A DNA stretch of 64,000 nt from CAYXLI01 sp964464925 (GTDB lineage Bacteria > Acidobacteriota > Terriglobia > Bryobacterales > Bryobacteraceae): contig CAYXLI010000001.1 of NCBI GenBank assembly GCA_964464925.1, positions 324,162 to 388,161 of the forward strand, in the 5' to 3' direction. Position 1 is the stretch's first letter, and each line of letters starts with the position of its first letter. Position numbers and translations under genes: made by a program. A model generated the notes under the pieces. That model was not told where the DNA came from, did not search any database, and was given only the letters and a program-made list of their open reading frames with translations. Positions 1 to 8,502 of this stretch are shown here, one piece after another.

Positions 1-314
1 AGCAAAGAAGACAACTGGCTCTTGCCCATTGTCCCAACGTGCTGGCTCACCACTTTGCCGCCCTTGAATACCATCAGGGTGGGAATGCTGCGGATTCCAT
101 AACGCGCAGCAACGCCGCTGTTGTGGTCCACGTTGAGCTTGCCAACCTTCACCTTGCCCTTGTATTCGGTCGCGATTGCGTCCACAGTGGGCGTCATCTG
201 GCGGCAAGGGCCGCACCATTCTGCCCAAAAGTCCACAAGGACGGGCACGTCCGAGCTCAGGACCTCTTTATCAAAATCCTGATCAGAAAAGTTCAAAGTG
301 TTATCGCCTGCCAT
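1..314 (-). CDS. trxA: Thioredoxin (3' end cut by window edge)
   Basis: Reading leftwards from the ATG at 314, the frame stays open to the window edge and gives about 104 residues, so only the last few residues are missing. The protein has the thioredoxin active site WCGPC at about residues 31-35, preceded by the strand VLVDFWAEW, and the conserved cis-proline segment IRSIPTLMVFKGG. These are the family's catalytic and substrate-binding elements. It should be a cytoplasmic dithiol-disulfide reductase; there is no signal peptide. It lies 47 bases downstream of glgA on the same strand. Seen: motif and length. Inferred: role as a general thioredoxin. Confidence 0.95.
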   Translation of the reverse strand, partial: MAGDNTLNFSDQDFDKEVLSSDVPVLVDFWAEWCGPCRQMTPTVDAIATEYKGKVKVGKLNVDHNSGVAARYGIRSIPTLMVFKGGKVVSQHVGTMGKSQLSSL

Positions 315-361
315 GAATTCGTCTCCGTAGTTGTAAAGATGGTTTATCCGGGCCAAAGGAT

Positions 362-1786
362 TCACCCGACCAGTCGCCTGTAAAGCGCGCTGTACTCGGC
401 CGCGGATGCCTGCCAGGAAAAGTCCTTTGCCATTCCTTTCCTCACCATCCGCATCCATCGGACCGGATCACGGTAAACTGCCAGCGCCTCGCGGATCGCG
501 CCGAGCAGGGCCGTTCCAGCATACTCCTGGAACTTGAAGCCCGTCTCCTTATCGATGGTATCATCCAGGCCGCCCGTTGCGCGGACGACAGGGACGGAAC
601 CGTAACGCAAACTGTAGATTTGATTTAGTCCGCAGGGTTCGTACCGGCTCGGCATCAGGAACATGTCTGAACCCGCCTCGATCTTATGCGCCAGGGCGTT
701 GTCGTATGTCACCTGTACACCGACCCGGTCCGGACAAGCCTCCGCAATGCCGTGGAACAAAGCCTCATAACGGGGCTCGCCGCTGCCGATGACCACCAAG
801 CTCAAATCCTCCTGAATCAAATCGTATGCAATCTGTTCAATGAGGTCGAACCCTTTTTGATCCGCGAATCTGGAAACAATCCCGAATAGAGGCCGATGCA
901 TGTTCGAATCAGGCAATCCGAATTCCCGCAACAGATCGGCCTTGCAAGCCCGCTTGCCAGAAAGATCCTGCAAGGAGTAGTTGCAGCGGATGAACCGATC
1001 CTTCTCCGGACTCCACTCGTCGTAATCGACTCCGTTCACGATTCCGGAAAGCACTGAGGAGCGGGCGCGCAGCAGCCCGTCGAGCCCGAAGCCGTACTCA
1101 GGGGTCTGGATCTCGCGTACATACGCCTGGCTAACGGTGGTGATCCAGTCGGCGAAAACAATGCCCCCCTTCAGGTAATTCACAGCGCCCCAAAATTCCA
1201 ATAAATCGGGGCGAAGCAACGTCCGGCTGAGCCCGATATCATTTAGGGCAGAAGCGGGGAAAAGTCCCTGGTAACCGAGGTTGTGGATGGTGAGCAGAAC
1301 CTTCATGCCGATGAATGTCGGATCGCCGCGCAACTCGGTTTTCAAAATAGGGCCGAGCAAGGATGCCTGCCAGTCATGGCAATGAAACAAATTCGGGCGG
1401 AAAATCCACCGGGCTACAACGAAAGCCGCACGGCACAATGCGGCGAAGCGGATGTGATTGTCTGGATAATCTCCATCGCGCGTATTGTAGAGGCTCTCGC
1501 GCGCATAGAGGGCGGGGCAATCCAGCAAGTAGATGGGTACGCCTTCCCAACTCAACGCGAGAATGTCAGCCGAGTAATCAACTCCACCCATCCGAAAGCG
1601 AAAATTTTCATACGCCTTGATGGTGTCCCGCAGATACGGCGTCGCGTTTGGGTACAGGGGCAAAAGAACGCGTACGTCATCACCTTGTTCTCTGAGGGCC
1701 TTTGGCAAGGCGCCGACCACGTCCGCCAAGCCTCCAGTTTTGGCAAACGGGATGGCCTCGGAAGCCACCATCAGAACTTTGCTCAT
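362..1786 (-). CDS. glgA: Glycogen synthase (ADP-glucose, GT5)
   Basis: The 474-residue length matches bacterial GlgA. The N-terminus carries the KTGGLAD loop that binds ADP-glucose, and the C-terminal half has the GT-B features GIVNGVDYDEW, RFADQKGFDL and SRYEPCGLNQIYSLRYG, the last containing the catalytic glutamate region. The enzyme transfers glucose from ADP-glucose to the non-reducing end of alpha-1,4-glucan in the cytoplasm. No other glycogen gene (glgB, glgC, glgP) is in the window. It follows the two coiled-coil membrane proteins on the same strand with a 52-base gap and precedes thioredoxin. Confidence 0.96.
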   Translation of the reverse strand: MSKVLMVASEAIPFAKTGGLADVVGALPKALREQGDDVRVLLPLYPNATPYLRDTIKAYENFRFRMGGVDYSADILALSWEGVPIYLLDCPALYARESLYNTRDGDYPDNHIRFAALCRAAFVVARWIFRPNLFHCHDWQASLLGPILKTELRGDPTFIGMKVLLTIHNLGYQGLFPASALNDIGLSRTLLRPDLLEFWGAVNYLKGGIVFADWITTVSQAYVREIQTPEYGFGLDGLLRARSSVLSGIVNGVDYDEWSPEKDRFIRCNYSLQDLSGKRACKADLLREFGLPDSNMHRPLFGIVSRFADQKGFDLIEQIAYDLIQEDLSLVVIGSGEPRYEALFHGIAEACPDRVGVQVTYDNALAHKIEAGSDMFLMPSRYEPCGLNQIYSLRYGSVPVVRATGGLDDTIDKETGFKFQEYAGTALLGAIREALAVYRDPVRWMRMVRKGMAKDFSWQASAAEYSALYRRLVG

Positions 1787-1838
1787 TACTACTGATTCTA
1801 GAGGTAGTTCGTTTAAGGTTTTGTAGATTAGCGGCGAA

Positions 1839-2780
1839 TCACTTTTTCGGAGTGGCGAGATAGCCGATCACACGGTCGCGCCGGATTTCATTGACGACCA
1901 ATTCGTAAAGTTCTTCTTCCACTTTCTCGTAAGGACCTTTCACCTTAGAGACGTAGAACTGCAACGGCTCATTCAGGTTACGGTCGCGCTTCTCGGTCTT
2001 TTTATCGCCGCTGGTGATCTCGAGCGTGAAGTGATTCTTCTTGAGGTCCGTCTTCTTCAATGCGACCATGATGTCCGCAATTCGCACCGGCTGCTTAGTA
2101 CGGGGCAGGTTGAGCTCGAAGTAGTTCTTCTCGCCTACTGCTTTTAGTGCTTCCAGCTCGCGCCGGTTTGTGGCGATCAACCCGCTCTGGACGCCGAGTT
2201 CTCCGTTCACCCGGCGGAGCGCCGCAACCGTTCGATCCAGCGCGAGACGGCTTTCCTGCATCTGGGACTTCACAGTTCCGACTTCCTCAGCTACTACACC
2301 GATCTGGCTGTGCGTTTCCTGCTTCACCTTGAACAGCTCGGTGCGAAGCGTGTCTTCGGTCTGGCTCTGGCGCTGCCGTTCCTGGGCAAGGCGGGTGGAG
2401 ATCTGGTCGACGCGCCGCAACGCTTCCGCCTTCACCTCGCCGGTCTGTGATTCCAATTGCTTCCGGGCCTGATCGAGTTCGGCTTGCAGGCTGGCTAGTG
2501 TCTTGTTAGTCGATTTGGAATGGCTGTTGGATTGGGCCCCGATACGGCCCATCTGTTCGTTTGTTTGCTGCTTGTAAGCATCGAACTCTGCCCGCAAGCT
2601 GTTCAGCCGCGATACATAGGAGCCGAACTGGACGGCGACAAATGCATTCACCGCGAGCATGGCAAGCGCCAAACCGTATAACACCGCACGGCCCGCACTG
2701 CTTGCTGGGCGCGCTATGGGGACAAGTTCCGGTTTTCGTTGAGAACGGTCGCGCGAATCGTGAACTGGCCAACTAGACAT
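1839..2780 (-). CDS. Membrane-anchored coiled-coil protein, paralogue A
   Basis: Function not recognised. This 313-residue protein starts with a charged cytoplasmic-type N-terminus (about 30 residues), followed by one membrane helix at about residues 32-54 (LYGLALAMLAVNAFVAVQF). A long Gln/Glu/Lys/Ser-rich heptad-like stretch to about residue 200 is probably coiled coil. It ends in a compact domain of about 100 residues with FELNLPRTKQPV and PLQFYVSKVKGPYEKVEEEL. The downstream gene of the pair (2903-3859) is a full-length paralogue with the same architecture. The C-terminal domain presumably faces the periplasm. No enzyme motif is visible. Confidence 0.8.
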   Translation of the reverse strand: MSSWPVHDSRDRSQRKPELVPIARPASSAGRAVLYGLALAMLAVNAFVAVQFGSYVSRLNSLRAEFDAYKQQTNEQMGRIGAQSNSHSKSTNKTLASLQAELDQARKQLESQTGEVKAEALRRVDQISTRLAQERQRQSQTEDTLRTELFKVKQETHSQIGVVAEEVGTVKSQMQESRLALDRTVAALRRVNGELGVQSGLIATNRRELEALKAVGEKNYFELNLPRTKQPVRIADIMVALKKTDLKKNHFTLEITSGDKKTEKRDRNLNEPLQFYVSKVKGPYEKVEEELYELVVNEIRRDRVIGYLATPKK

Positions 2781-2873
2781 AGACCCTAATGTCTACTTTC
2801 GGATCCGGTTGGATCTAGTGCACTAAGCGAAAGCACTGAATCAATTTCGTAAGCAGTCTTACTGGCAAAGTCC

Positions 2874-2898
2874 CTTTGCGGGGGATCGCCCCCCAAAG
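2874..2898 (-). terminator. GC-rich hairpin after paralogue B
   Basis: Arms CTTTG and GGGGG pair with CCCCC and CAAAG around an ATCG loop, with one bulged C at 2879, giving a ten-pair stem. It begins about five bases after the stop codon of the 2903-3859 gene on the minus strand. The sequence after the hairpin on that strand (GGGACTTTGCC) has only a short T run, so it is a weak candidate for an intrinsic terminator or an mRNA-stabilising hairpin between the paralogues. Confidence 0.4.
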
Positions 2899-2902
2899 AG
2901 GC

Positions 2903-3859
2903 TTATCGGCTTTTCGGCGTAGCCAGATAGCCGATCACACGGTCGCGGCGAACTTCATTGACGATGACCTCATAGAGTTCGTCCTCAACCTTCTCGTATG
3001 GCCCTTTCACCTTTGAGACATAGAACTGCAACGGCTCGTTCAGCCCGCGATCCCGCTTTTCCAAACGCTTGTCGCCACTGAGAATTTCCATAGTGAATTG
3101 GCTTCGTTTCGCATCGGTCTTCTTTAGCAGAAGGGAGACGTCGGAGACCTTGATGGGCCGCTTGGTCCGGGGCACGTTGAATTCGAAGTAGTTTCTTTCC
3201 TCAACCGTTTTCAAAGCCTCGAGTTCGCGATGATTTGTCGCGATCAGGCCGCTCTGGATCCCGAGTTCTCCGTTTACTCTGCGCAAAGCCGCGACACTCC
3301 GCTCCATGGCGAGCCGGCTGGCTGCCACTTGGGACTTCACCGTTCCCACTTCGGAACTCACCTCACCGATGCGGCTCTGCGTCTCGTCCTTCACACGCGA
3401 AAGCTCAGAGCGCAACTGTTGCTCGACATGGCTCTGCCTTTGCTGCTCCTGCGCAAAGCGGGTGGCGATCAGTTCCACACGGCGCATCGCTTCCTGGCCG
3501 AACTCACCCGCTTGGGATTCGAACTCCCGCCTCGCGAGGTCCAACTCGCTCTGCAGAGAACTGAGCGTTTTATTCGCCGACTTGCTGGTGGCCGTTGTCT
3601 GGAACCCAAGACGTTCCAGGTGCTCGCTGGTCCGGCGGCGGTAATCACTGAATTCACCCCGCAGCCGGTCGAGTTGCGTGACGTAGGATCCGAACTGGAC
3701 CGCGACGAATACGTTGGCCGCCAGGAGAGAGAATGCCAATCCGTAAAGGATCCCCCGCCGGCTCTCGCGCGTGGGGGCGGCTTCCAGGACGCTCGCGGGT
3801 TCTGTGACGGGATGGGGTCTGACCCCATGGACCGGATGGTTTAGTGGCCATGTAGACAT
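2903..3859 (-). CDS. Membrane-anchored coiled-coil protein, paralogue B
   Basis: Function not recognised. I place the start at 3859 because this gives MSTWPLNHP, matching the MSSWPVHDS start of the paralogue; the frame is open for 20 further codons upstream. The protein has the same plan as its neighbour: charged N-terminus, one membrane helix (LYGLAFSLLAANVFVAVQF), long coiled-coil-like region, and a conserved C-terminal domain with FEFNVPRTKRPI and PLQFYVSKVKGPYEKVEDEL. Identity is highest in the membrane segment and the last 100 residues and lower in the coil. The pair is a clear tandem duplication. Confidence 0.82.
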   Translation of the reverse strand: MSTWPLNHPVHGVRPHPVTEPASVLEAAPTRESRRGILYGLAFSLLAANVFVAVQFGSYVTQLDRLRGEFSDYRRRTSEHLERLGFQTTATSKSANKTLSSLQSELDLARREFESQAGEFGQEAMRRVELIATRFAQEQQRQSHVEQQLRSELSRVKDETQSRIGEVSSEVGTVKSQVAASRLAMERSVAALRRVNGELGIQSGLIATNHRELEALKTVEERNYFEFNVPRTKRPIKVSDVSLLLKKTDAKRSQFTMEILSGDKRLEKRDRGLNEPLQFYVSKVKGPYEKVEDELYEVIVNEVRRDRVIGYLATPKSR

Positions 3860-3985
3860 AAAGTTCTGGTAAGTTCTAGTACCAAACTCATTTTTCACTA
3901 AAGTCCTTGCGATTGGCATAGAGAGAAAGGCTCAAGCAAGCTAGCGCTAATCCCTTAGGGTTTCGATGGATCAGTCGTACTGCTC

Positions 3986-5293
3986 TTAGTGGCCGCTCAG
4001 ATACACAAACCGGAGCACAAAGATTACGGCCAGCCCGTACATAAGCCAGTTCACCTGACGGAACTCGCCTCGGCTGATGCGGAGAAGCACATAGGCCGTG
4101 AACCCGAATGCCAGACCGTTGGCAATGCTGAACGTGAGGGGAATAGTAAGAATCGTGAGAAAGGAGGGAATGGCGATGACCGGGTCATTCCAGCGGATTT
4201 CGCTGACGTGAGACATCATCATGGAGCCGACGACGATCAGCGCCGGTGCTGTGGCCGCGGCCGGGATGACACCGACAAGCGGCGCAACGAAGACTGACGC
4301 CAGAAAGAGCAAACCGACTACAATGCTCACCACGCCGGATCGTCCGCCCGCCACGACACCCGCGGCGCTCTCGATATAGCTGACCACGGTCGATGTCCCC
4401 ATGAGGGATCCCGCGACTGTAGCTGCCGCATCGGCGAACAGAATCCGGTTAATGCGGGGAATCTGGTTCTCGCGCGTGAAGAGACCGGCCTTTTTTCCGA
4501 CTGCTACTAGCGTGCCGAGATTGTCGAACATATCGACGAACAGAAAAACGAACACGATCTCCAGTACACCGAGGTTCATGAGGCCGGGCAGGTTCAGGTG
4601 AAAGGCAGTCGCGCGGATACCGGTGAGGCTGTATGCCTTTGGCTGCCAATATACGAGGCCCGCCGCGATGCCGGCCGCCGTGGTGCCGAGGATGCCGAGG
4701 AGCATGGCAGACCTGACGCCCCAGCCTAGCAGCGCGGAAATCAGCAGTAGCCCGAAGAGAGCCAGAAGGGTGTTCGGGTCGCGCAGATTGCCAAGGCTGA
4801 CGGTAGTGGCCGCGTCGGGCACAATCATCCCGGAGTTCCGGAACCCGATCAGAGCGATGAACAAACCGATCCCAGCGGCAACTGCGCCGTAGAGTTCATG
4901 CGGGACGGCGGACACGATCAGTTGCCGTACGCCGACAGCCGTGAGGACCAGGAAGGCGACCCCTGATACAAATACAGCGGCGAGTGCGACCTCCCAAGCC
5001 ACACCCATCTTCAGAACCACCGTGTAAGTGAAGTACGCGTTTAATCCCATACCGGGAGCGAGTGCGATGGGATAGCGCGCCAGTACTCCCATCAGTATGC
5101 TGCCGAACGCCGCGGATATGCACGTGGCCGTGACTACGGCGGTCAACGGCATTCCGGTCTTGGACAAAATGGCGGGATTCACGAAAATGATGTAGGCCAT
5201 GGTTACGAACGTGGTGAAGCCCGCCAGAATTTCGGTTCGCCAGTTGGTTCCAAGCTCGTGGAACTGAAAGTATTGCTCCAAGGCATCTAACAT
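3986..5293 (-). CDS. AzgA/PbuG-type purine (adenine/guanine/hypoxanthine) permease
   Basis: A 435-residue polytopic membrane protein of the NCS2 AzgA-like group. The N-terminus GTNWRTEILAGFTTFVTMAYI is typical of this group, as is the following VNPAILSKTGMP segment. The region with NAYFTYTVVLKMG and the segment FVFLFVDMFDNLGTLVAV correspond to conserved substrate-site helices. It should import purine bases with protons across the inner membrane. The exact substrate cannot be told from sequence. It is divergent from the GNAT gene at 5317 across a 23-base gap, so the two share a very tight promoter region. Confidence 0.92.
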   Translation of the reverse strand: MLDALEQYFQFHELGTNWRTEILAGFTTFVTMAYIIFVNPAILSKTGMPLTAVVTATCISAAFGSILMGVLARYPIALAPGMGLNAYFTYTVVLKMGVAWEVALAAVFVSGVAFLVLTAVGVRQLIVSAVPHELYGAVAAGIGLFIALIGFRNSGMIVPDAATTVSLGNLRDPNTLLALFGLLLISALLGWGVRSAMLLGILGTTAAGIAAGLVYWQPKAYSLTGIRATAFHLNLPGLMNLGVLEIVFVFLFVDMFDNLGTLVAVGKKAGLFTRENQIPRINRILFADAAATVAGSLMGTSTVVSYIESAAGVVAGGRSGVVSIVVGLLFLASVFVAPLVGVIPAAATAPALIVVGSMMMSHVSEIRWNDPVIAIPSFLTILTIPLTFSIANGLAFGFTAYVLLRISRGEFRQVNWLMYGLAVIFVLRFVYLSGH

Positions 5294-5316
5294 GTGCGGT
5301 AAGAGTTAAGAGTAAC

Positions 5317-6126
5317 GTGCTCAGTTCAAACTTCGCACTCGCCCACCGGCTCGAGATGGCAGAAGCCGCAGTGGCCCGCTTAACCGCCGATGCCTTCGTC
5401 CGGGCAGGGTTCGAGCAGGATGTGATTGCAGAGCCTATCGCGGGCGGAGTGGCGCTCTACGCGGGTGCCGGATCACCGTTGACACGTGCGCTGGGAATCG
5501 GGATGAACGGTCCGGTGACTTTGCAGGAAATGAACCGGTTGGAGCAGTTCTTTCATTCCAGGGGCAGCGCGTGTCTGATCGACTTGTGCGCCATGGCGGA
5601 CTCAGCGGTGACCGGCGCGGTAATCGACCGGAAATATCGCATCGTCGAATTCAATAATGTGATGGTTCGGCGTTTGGCGGCCGGCGAGACGTTCCAGTCC
5701 TCTTCCAGAGAAGCAAAGATCCGTTTGACCCGCCCGGATGAAGGCGAACTCTGGGCGCGCACCATTCTGCAGGGTTTCATGGGGGATGAACCGATTACGG
5801 CCGGGATGCTGAAGATGATGGGGCCAACGTGCCACATCGGCTCCTGTTACCTGGCGTTCAGTGAAGAACGGGTGGCGGCAGGTTGTGCGATGGCGATCCA
5901 TGAGCGAGTCGCGGACTTCTTCGGCGATTCCACTCTTATCACGAAGCGCGGCCGGGGCATTCAACAGGCCCTCATTCAACAACGACTCGTCGATGCCGTC
6001 CAACAGGGGTGTGATCTCGCAATGGCTTCCGTGCTTCCGGGCAGCGGTTCTCACCGGAACTATGAACGGTGCGGATTTCAACTCGCGTACATGCGAGTGA
6101 ACGTAGCGCTGGATTATCAGGGGTAG
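5317..6126 (+). CDS. GNAT-family N-acetyltransferase
   Basis: A 269-residue protein with a GTG start; an in-frame ATG lies at 5356. Residues 211-220 (RGRGIQQALI) fit the acetyl-CoA pyrophosphate-binding motif of GNAT enzymes, and YERCGFQLAYMR near the end fits the motif-B strand. The N-terminal half is unlike well-known GNATs and may be a second, degenerate fold copy. No membrane segment is visible. The substrate is unknown and the neighbours (a purine permease and ftcD) give no firm hint. Confidence 0.7.
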   Translation: MLSSNFALAHRLEMAEAAVARLTADAFVRAGFEQDVIAEPIAGGVALYAGAGSPLTRALGIGMNGPVTLQEMNRLEQFFHSRGSACLIDLCAMADSAVTGAVIDRKYRIVEFNNVMVRRLAAGETFQSSSREAKIRLTRPDEGELWARTILQGFMGDEPITAGMLKMMGPTCHIGSCYLAFSEERVAAGCAMAIHERVADFFGDSTLITKRGRGIQQALIQQRLVDAVQQGCDLAMASVLPGSGSHRNYERCGFQLAYMRVNVALDYQG

Positions 6127-6132
6127 GCGGTC

Positions 6133-7014
6133 TCAGTGCTTCTCAAGTCTTTGCTCGAGCACGGCACTGGGAGCATAGTTTTCGATCTTCAGGAAGTATT
6201 GCGCAGCTTGTTCCAATGCGCGCCGCGGAATAAGACCGATAATCTCGCTGCTCTGAATCTCAATACCGTAGGATTCTGCTTCACGGCGCACTGCTTCATA
6301 CACAACGTGTACGGGCGTGATGTCGATATCGGTCAGGTTCATCGAGACTTGTGCCAGTCCTCGTGTGCGCAAATGGAGGCCCAGCGCCTTCACGTGCGGC
6401 AGACCGCCTGAGGATGCTCGGATCGATGTTGCAATGTTTCGCGCCACGCCCACATCCTCTGTGTTGAGATTGATATTGTACGCGACAAGCAATTTGCGTG
6501 CGCCGATCACCGTGGCTCCGGCGGTTGGGTGGGTAGGGCGATCTCCATAATCGGGTACGGCCAGTGGATTGACGCGAATTTCTCTGCGCACATTCTCCAG
6601 TCGCGTACGGCCGGCGCTTTTGGCTGCCGCCTCGTAGAGGTAAACCGGAATCCGCAACTCATCCCAGATTCTCCGTCCCGTCTCGCGCGCCAGATGGGCA
6701 CAGTCTTCCAAAGTGACGTCTTCGATCGGGACGAAGGGAACCACATCGGCTGCGCCCACGCGTGGATGCACGCCCTCGTGTTGGGTCAGATCAATCAGGG
6801 CCGCGGCGATCCGAACAGCCCGAAACGCAGCTTCGGCGACATCGTCCGGTCTTCCCGCAAATGTAATGACGCACCGGTTGTGGTCGGGATCCATAGTCCG
6901 ATGCAGAAGGCTGATTCCGCCAATTGCGCCGATCTCCTGGACGATTGCCGTGACCGTCGCCTCATTTCTTCCCTCCGAAAAATTCGCGACGCATTCGACG
7001 ATCTTCATGGCCAA
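6133..7014 (-). CDS. ftcD: Glutamate formimidoyltransferase
   Basis: The 293-residue protein has the family signature VECVANFSEGRN at the N-terminus and the conserved segments HRTMDPDHNRCVITFAG and EGVHPRVGAADVVPFVPI. It transfers the formimino group from N-formimino-glutamate to tetrahydrofolate, the last step of histidine degradation. It has only the transferase domain; the cyclodeaminase domain of the animal fusion is absent, as in many bacteria. It overlaps by 10 bases the end of the upstream HutI-like gene, which indicates co-transcription. hutH and hutU are not in the window. Confidence 0.94.
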   Translation of the reverse strand: MAMKIVECVANFSEGRNEATVTAIVQEIGAIGGISLLHRTMDPDHNRCVITFAGRPDDVAEAAFRAVRIAAALIDLTQHEGVHPRVGAADVVPFVPIEDVTLEDCAHLARETGRRIWDELRIPVYLYEAAAKSAGRTRLENVRREIRVNPLAVPDYGDRPTHPTAGATVIGARKLLVAYNINLNTEDVGVARNIATSIRASSGGLPHVKALGLHLRTRGLAQVSMNLTDIDITPVHVVYEAVRREAESYGIEIQSSEIIGLIPRRALEQAAQYFLKIENYAPSAVLEQRLEKH

Positions 7015-8177
7015 GAAAGCTCCTGTCTCCTATAAACCACCTCGCCGCCCTTAATACACATGCCGGTGAGGTTCACCCCATGGTAATGCGTCAGATCCCT
7101 GTAATCGCTGGTATCGAGCAGCAGGAGATCTGCCGTTTTGCCGAACTCGATCGATCCGGCGTGCTGGGCCTCGCCAACGGCATGGGCCGCATTCATTGTG
7201 GCCGCATTGATGGCTTCCTCTTCCGTCAGCCTGAGCTCATGGACGGCAAGGAAGATCGCGGTCTGCATGCTGAAGGTGCTTGGCGCGGACCGATTCGTCC
7301 CGGTCGCAATGGCGACAGCCACACCCGAATCCACGAGCATCCTTGCCGGGGGCATCGGAGCCGTGCTCTGGTAAGCGTCGGAGGCAAGCAGAGTGCCGAT
7401 GGTATTGGTGCCGGCAAGCGCTTGGGCCTCTGACTCCGTTGCGAGGTTCAATCCTTCAATGGAGGTGACTCCGCTCGCGGCCGCCATAGTGATGCAAGCC
7501 TCGATGCTGGCATCACCTGCATAAATCTTGCGGCGAAAGCCGGTCCTCTGTGCCGCCTCCAGGATTGCCTTGGCTTCCGCGGCACGGAAGTGATTGGAGT
7601 CGCAAACCACATCGACGGATTGTGCCAGGTTCCTTCCTCGAATCCGCGTCAGTATTGCGACGAGTTTTTGGCGGATGATTTCGGCGCTCTCAGTGAGACC
7701 TTTCATCGGACGGTTTATGACAACAGAGCAAAGCACCGAGATCTGTTCCTGCAGGCCATTAATCAGCCGGAGCAAACGCAATTGTGCCGCTTCGTCTTCC
7801 ATGAGCGGAATTTTCGCTTCCAGCGTGCCTGTTCCATGAGCTATGCAATGGCGAACCATGCGGCGCAACTGTTGTTCCGGACTGCCGTGCGGATTCCGGC
7901 CCTCGCCGGCGGGAGCGCGAAAAGGATAGGCATAGGAATCGACGAAGGCGGGCATAACTACCCTGCCGGATGCGCTAATCTCATGCGCGTACCGCGCGTC
8001 CGCCAGGTTCTCGATTCTTCTGGAAGGACCGACGGCCGTGATCACACCGTTGGACATCAGAACCGCGCCATCGGTGATCAGGCCGATGGCGCGCATCTGG
8101 GCGCCTCGCCGCGGCCCACGCGGGCCTTGCAGCGTGAGGAGTTGCCGCGCTCCTCGAACCAGCAGTTTGGAAGCCAT
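7005..8177 (-). CDS. HutI-like amidohydrolase homologue lacking metal ligands
   Basis: The 390-residue protein aligns by eye along its whole length with imidazolonepropionase-type amidohydrolases: the N-terminal beta-sandwich, the VMPAFVDS segment, GVTSIEGLN, and the C-terminal NAAHAVGEAQHAGSIEFGKTADLLLLD. The position of the HxH metal pair reads SYAY, the barrel histidine of LHADE reads YAGDA, the next histidine position reads EGLN, and the conserved aspartate of the ATD motif reads ATGTN. All metal ligands therefore seem lost. It overlaps ftcD by 10 bases, so it sits where hutI would be expected, but it is unlikely to be a hydrolase of the usual type. A scaffold or regulatory role is only a guess. 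Confidence 0.8.
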   Translation of the reverse strand: MASKLLVRGARQLLTLQGPRGPRRGAQMRAIGLITDGAVLMSNGVITAVGPSRRIENLADARYAHEISASGRVVMPAFVDSYAYPFRAPAGEGRNPHGSPEQQLRRMVRHCIAHGTGTLEAKIPLMEDEAAQLRLLRLINGLQEQISVLCSVVINRPMKGLTESAEIIRQKLVAILTRIRGRNLAQSVDVVCDSNHFRAAEAKAILEAAQRTGFRRKIYAGDASIEACITMAAASGVTSIEGLNLATESEAQALAGTNTIGTLLASDAYQSTAPMPPARMLVDSGVAVAIATGTNRSAPSTFSMQTAIFLAVHELRLTEEEAINAATMNAAHAVGEAQHAGSIEFGKTADLLLLDTSDYRDLTHYHGVNLTGMCIKGGEVVYRRQELSWP

Positions 8178-8502
8178 CTATCGAAACACGACGAGGTTTT
8201 CCCTGCCGATGTAACAGCCGTTGGGGCATGTGAAAGGCTCGTGCTTCATCACTATCCGAATTCCATGCTTACCGGACCTGAAACCGGACTGATGCAAGAT
8301 AGCATCCGATTTTTTCCTCATATCGCCGGAATAGATCTGTCCGGTGAGATCCAATTTTCTCTGGACTCTCATGCGAGAAGGAGAACAATACCAACAGCGG
8401 TGTACGCCTGCCCCATATATGGAGTTGATGATACCGTTTTCGGCTGGGCCATGCGACGGCTATGGTACAAATAGCACATACGAAAGAGATCTAATCCTGA
8501 AA

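Noticed and set aside
39..383. 114-residue plus-strand ORF
   Set aside because: Antisense shadow of thioredoxin, whose motif is unambiguous on the other strand.
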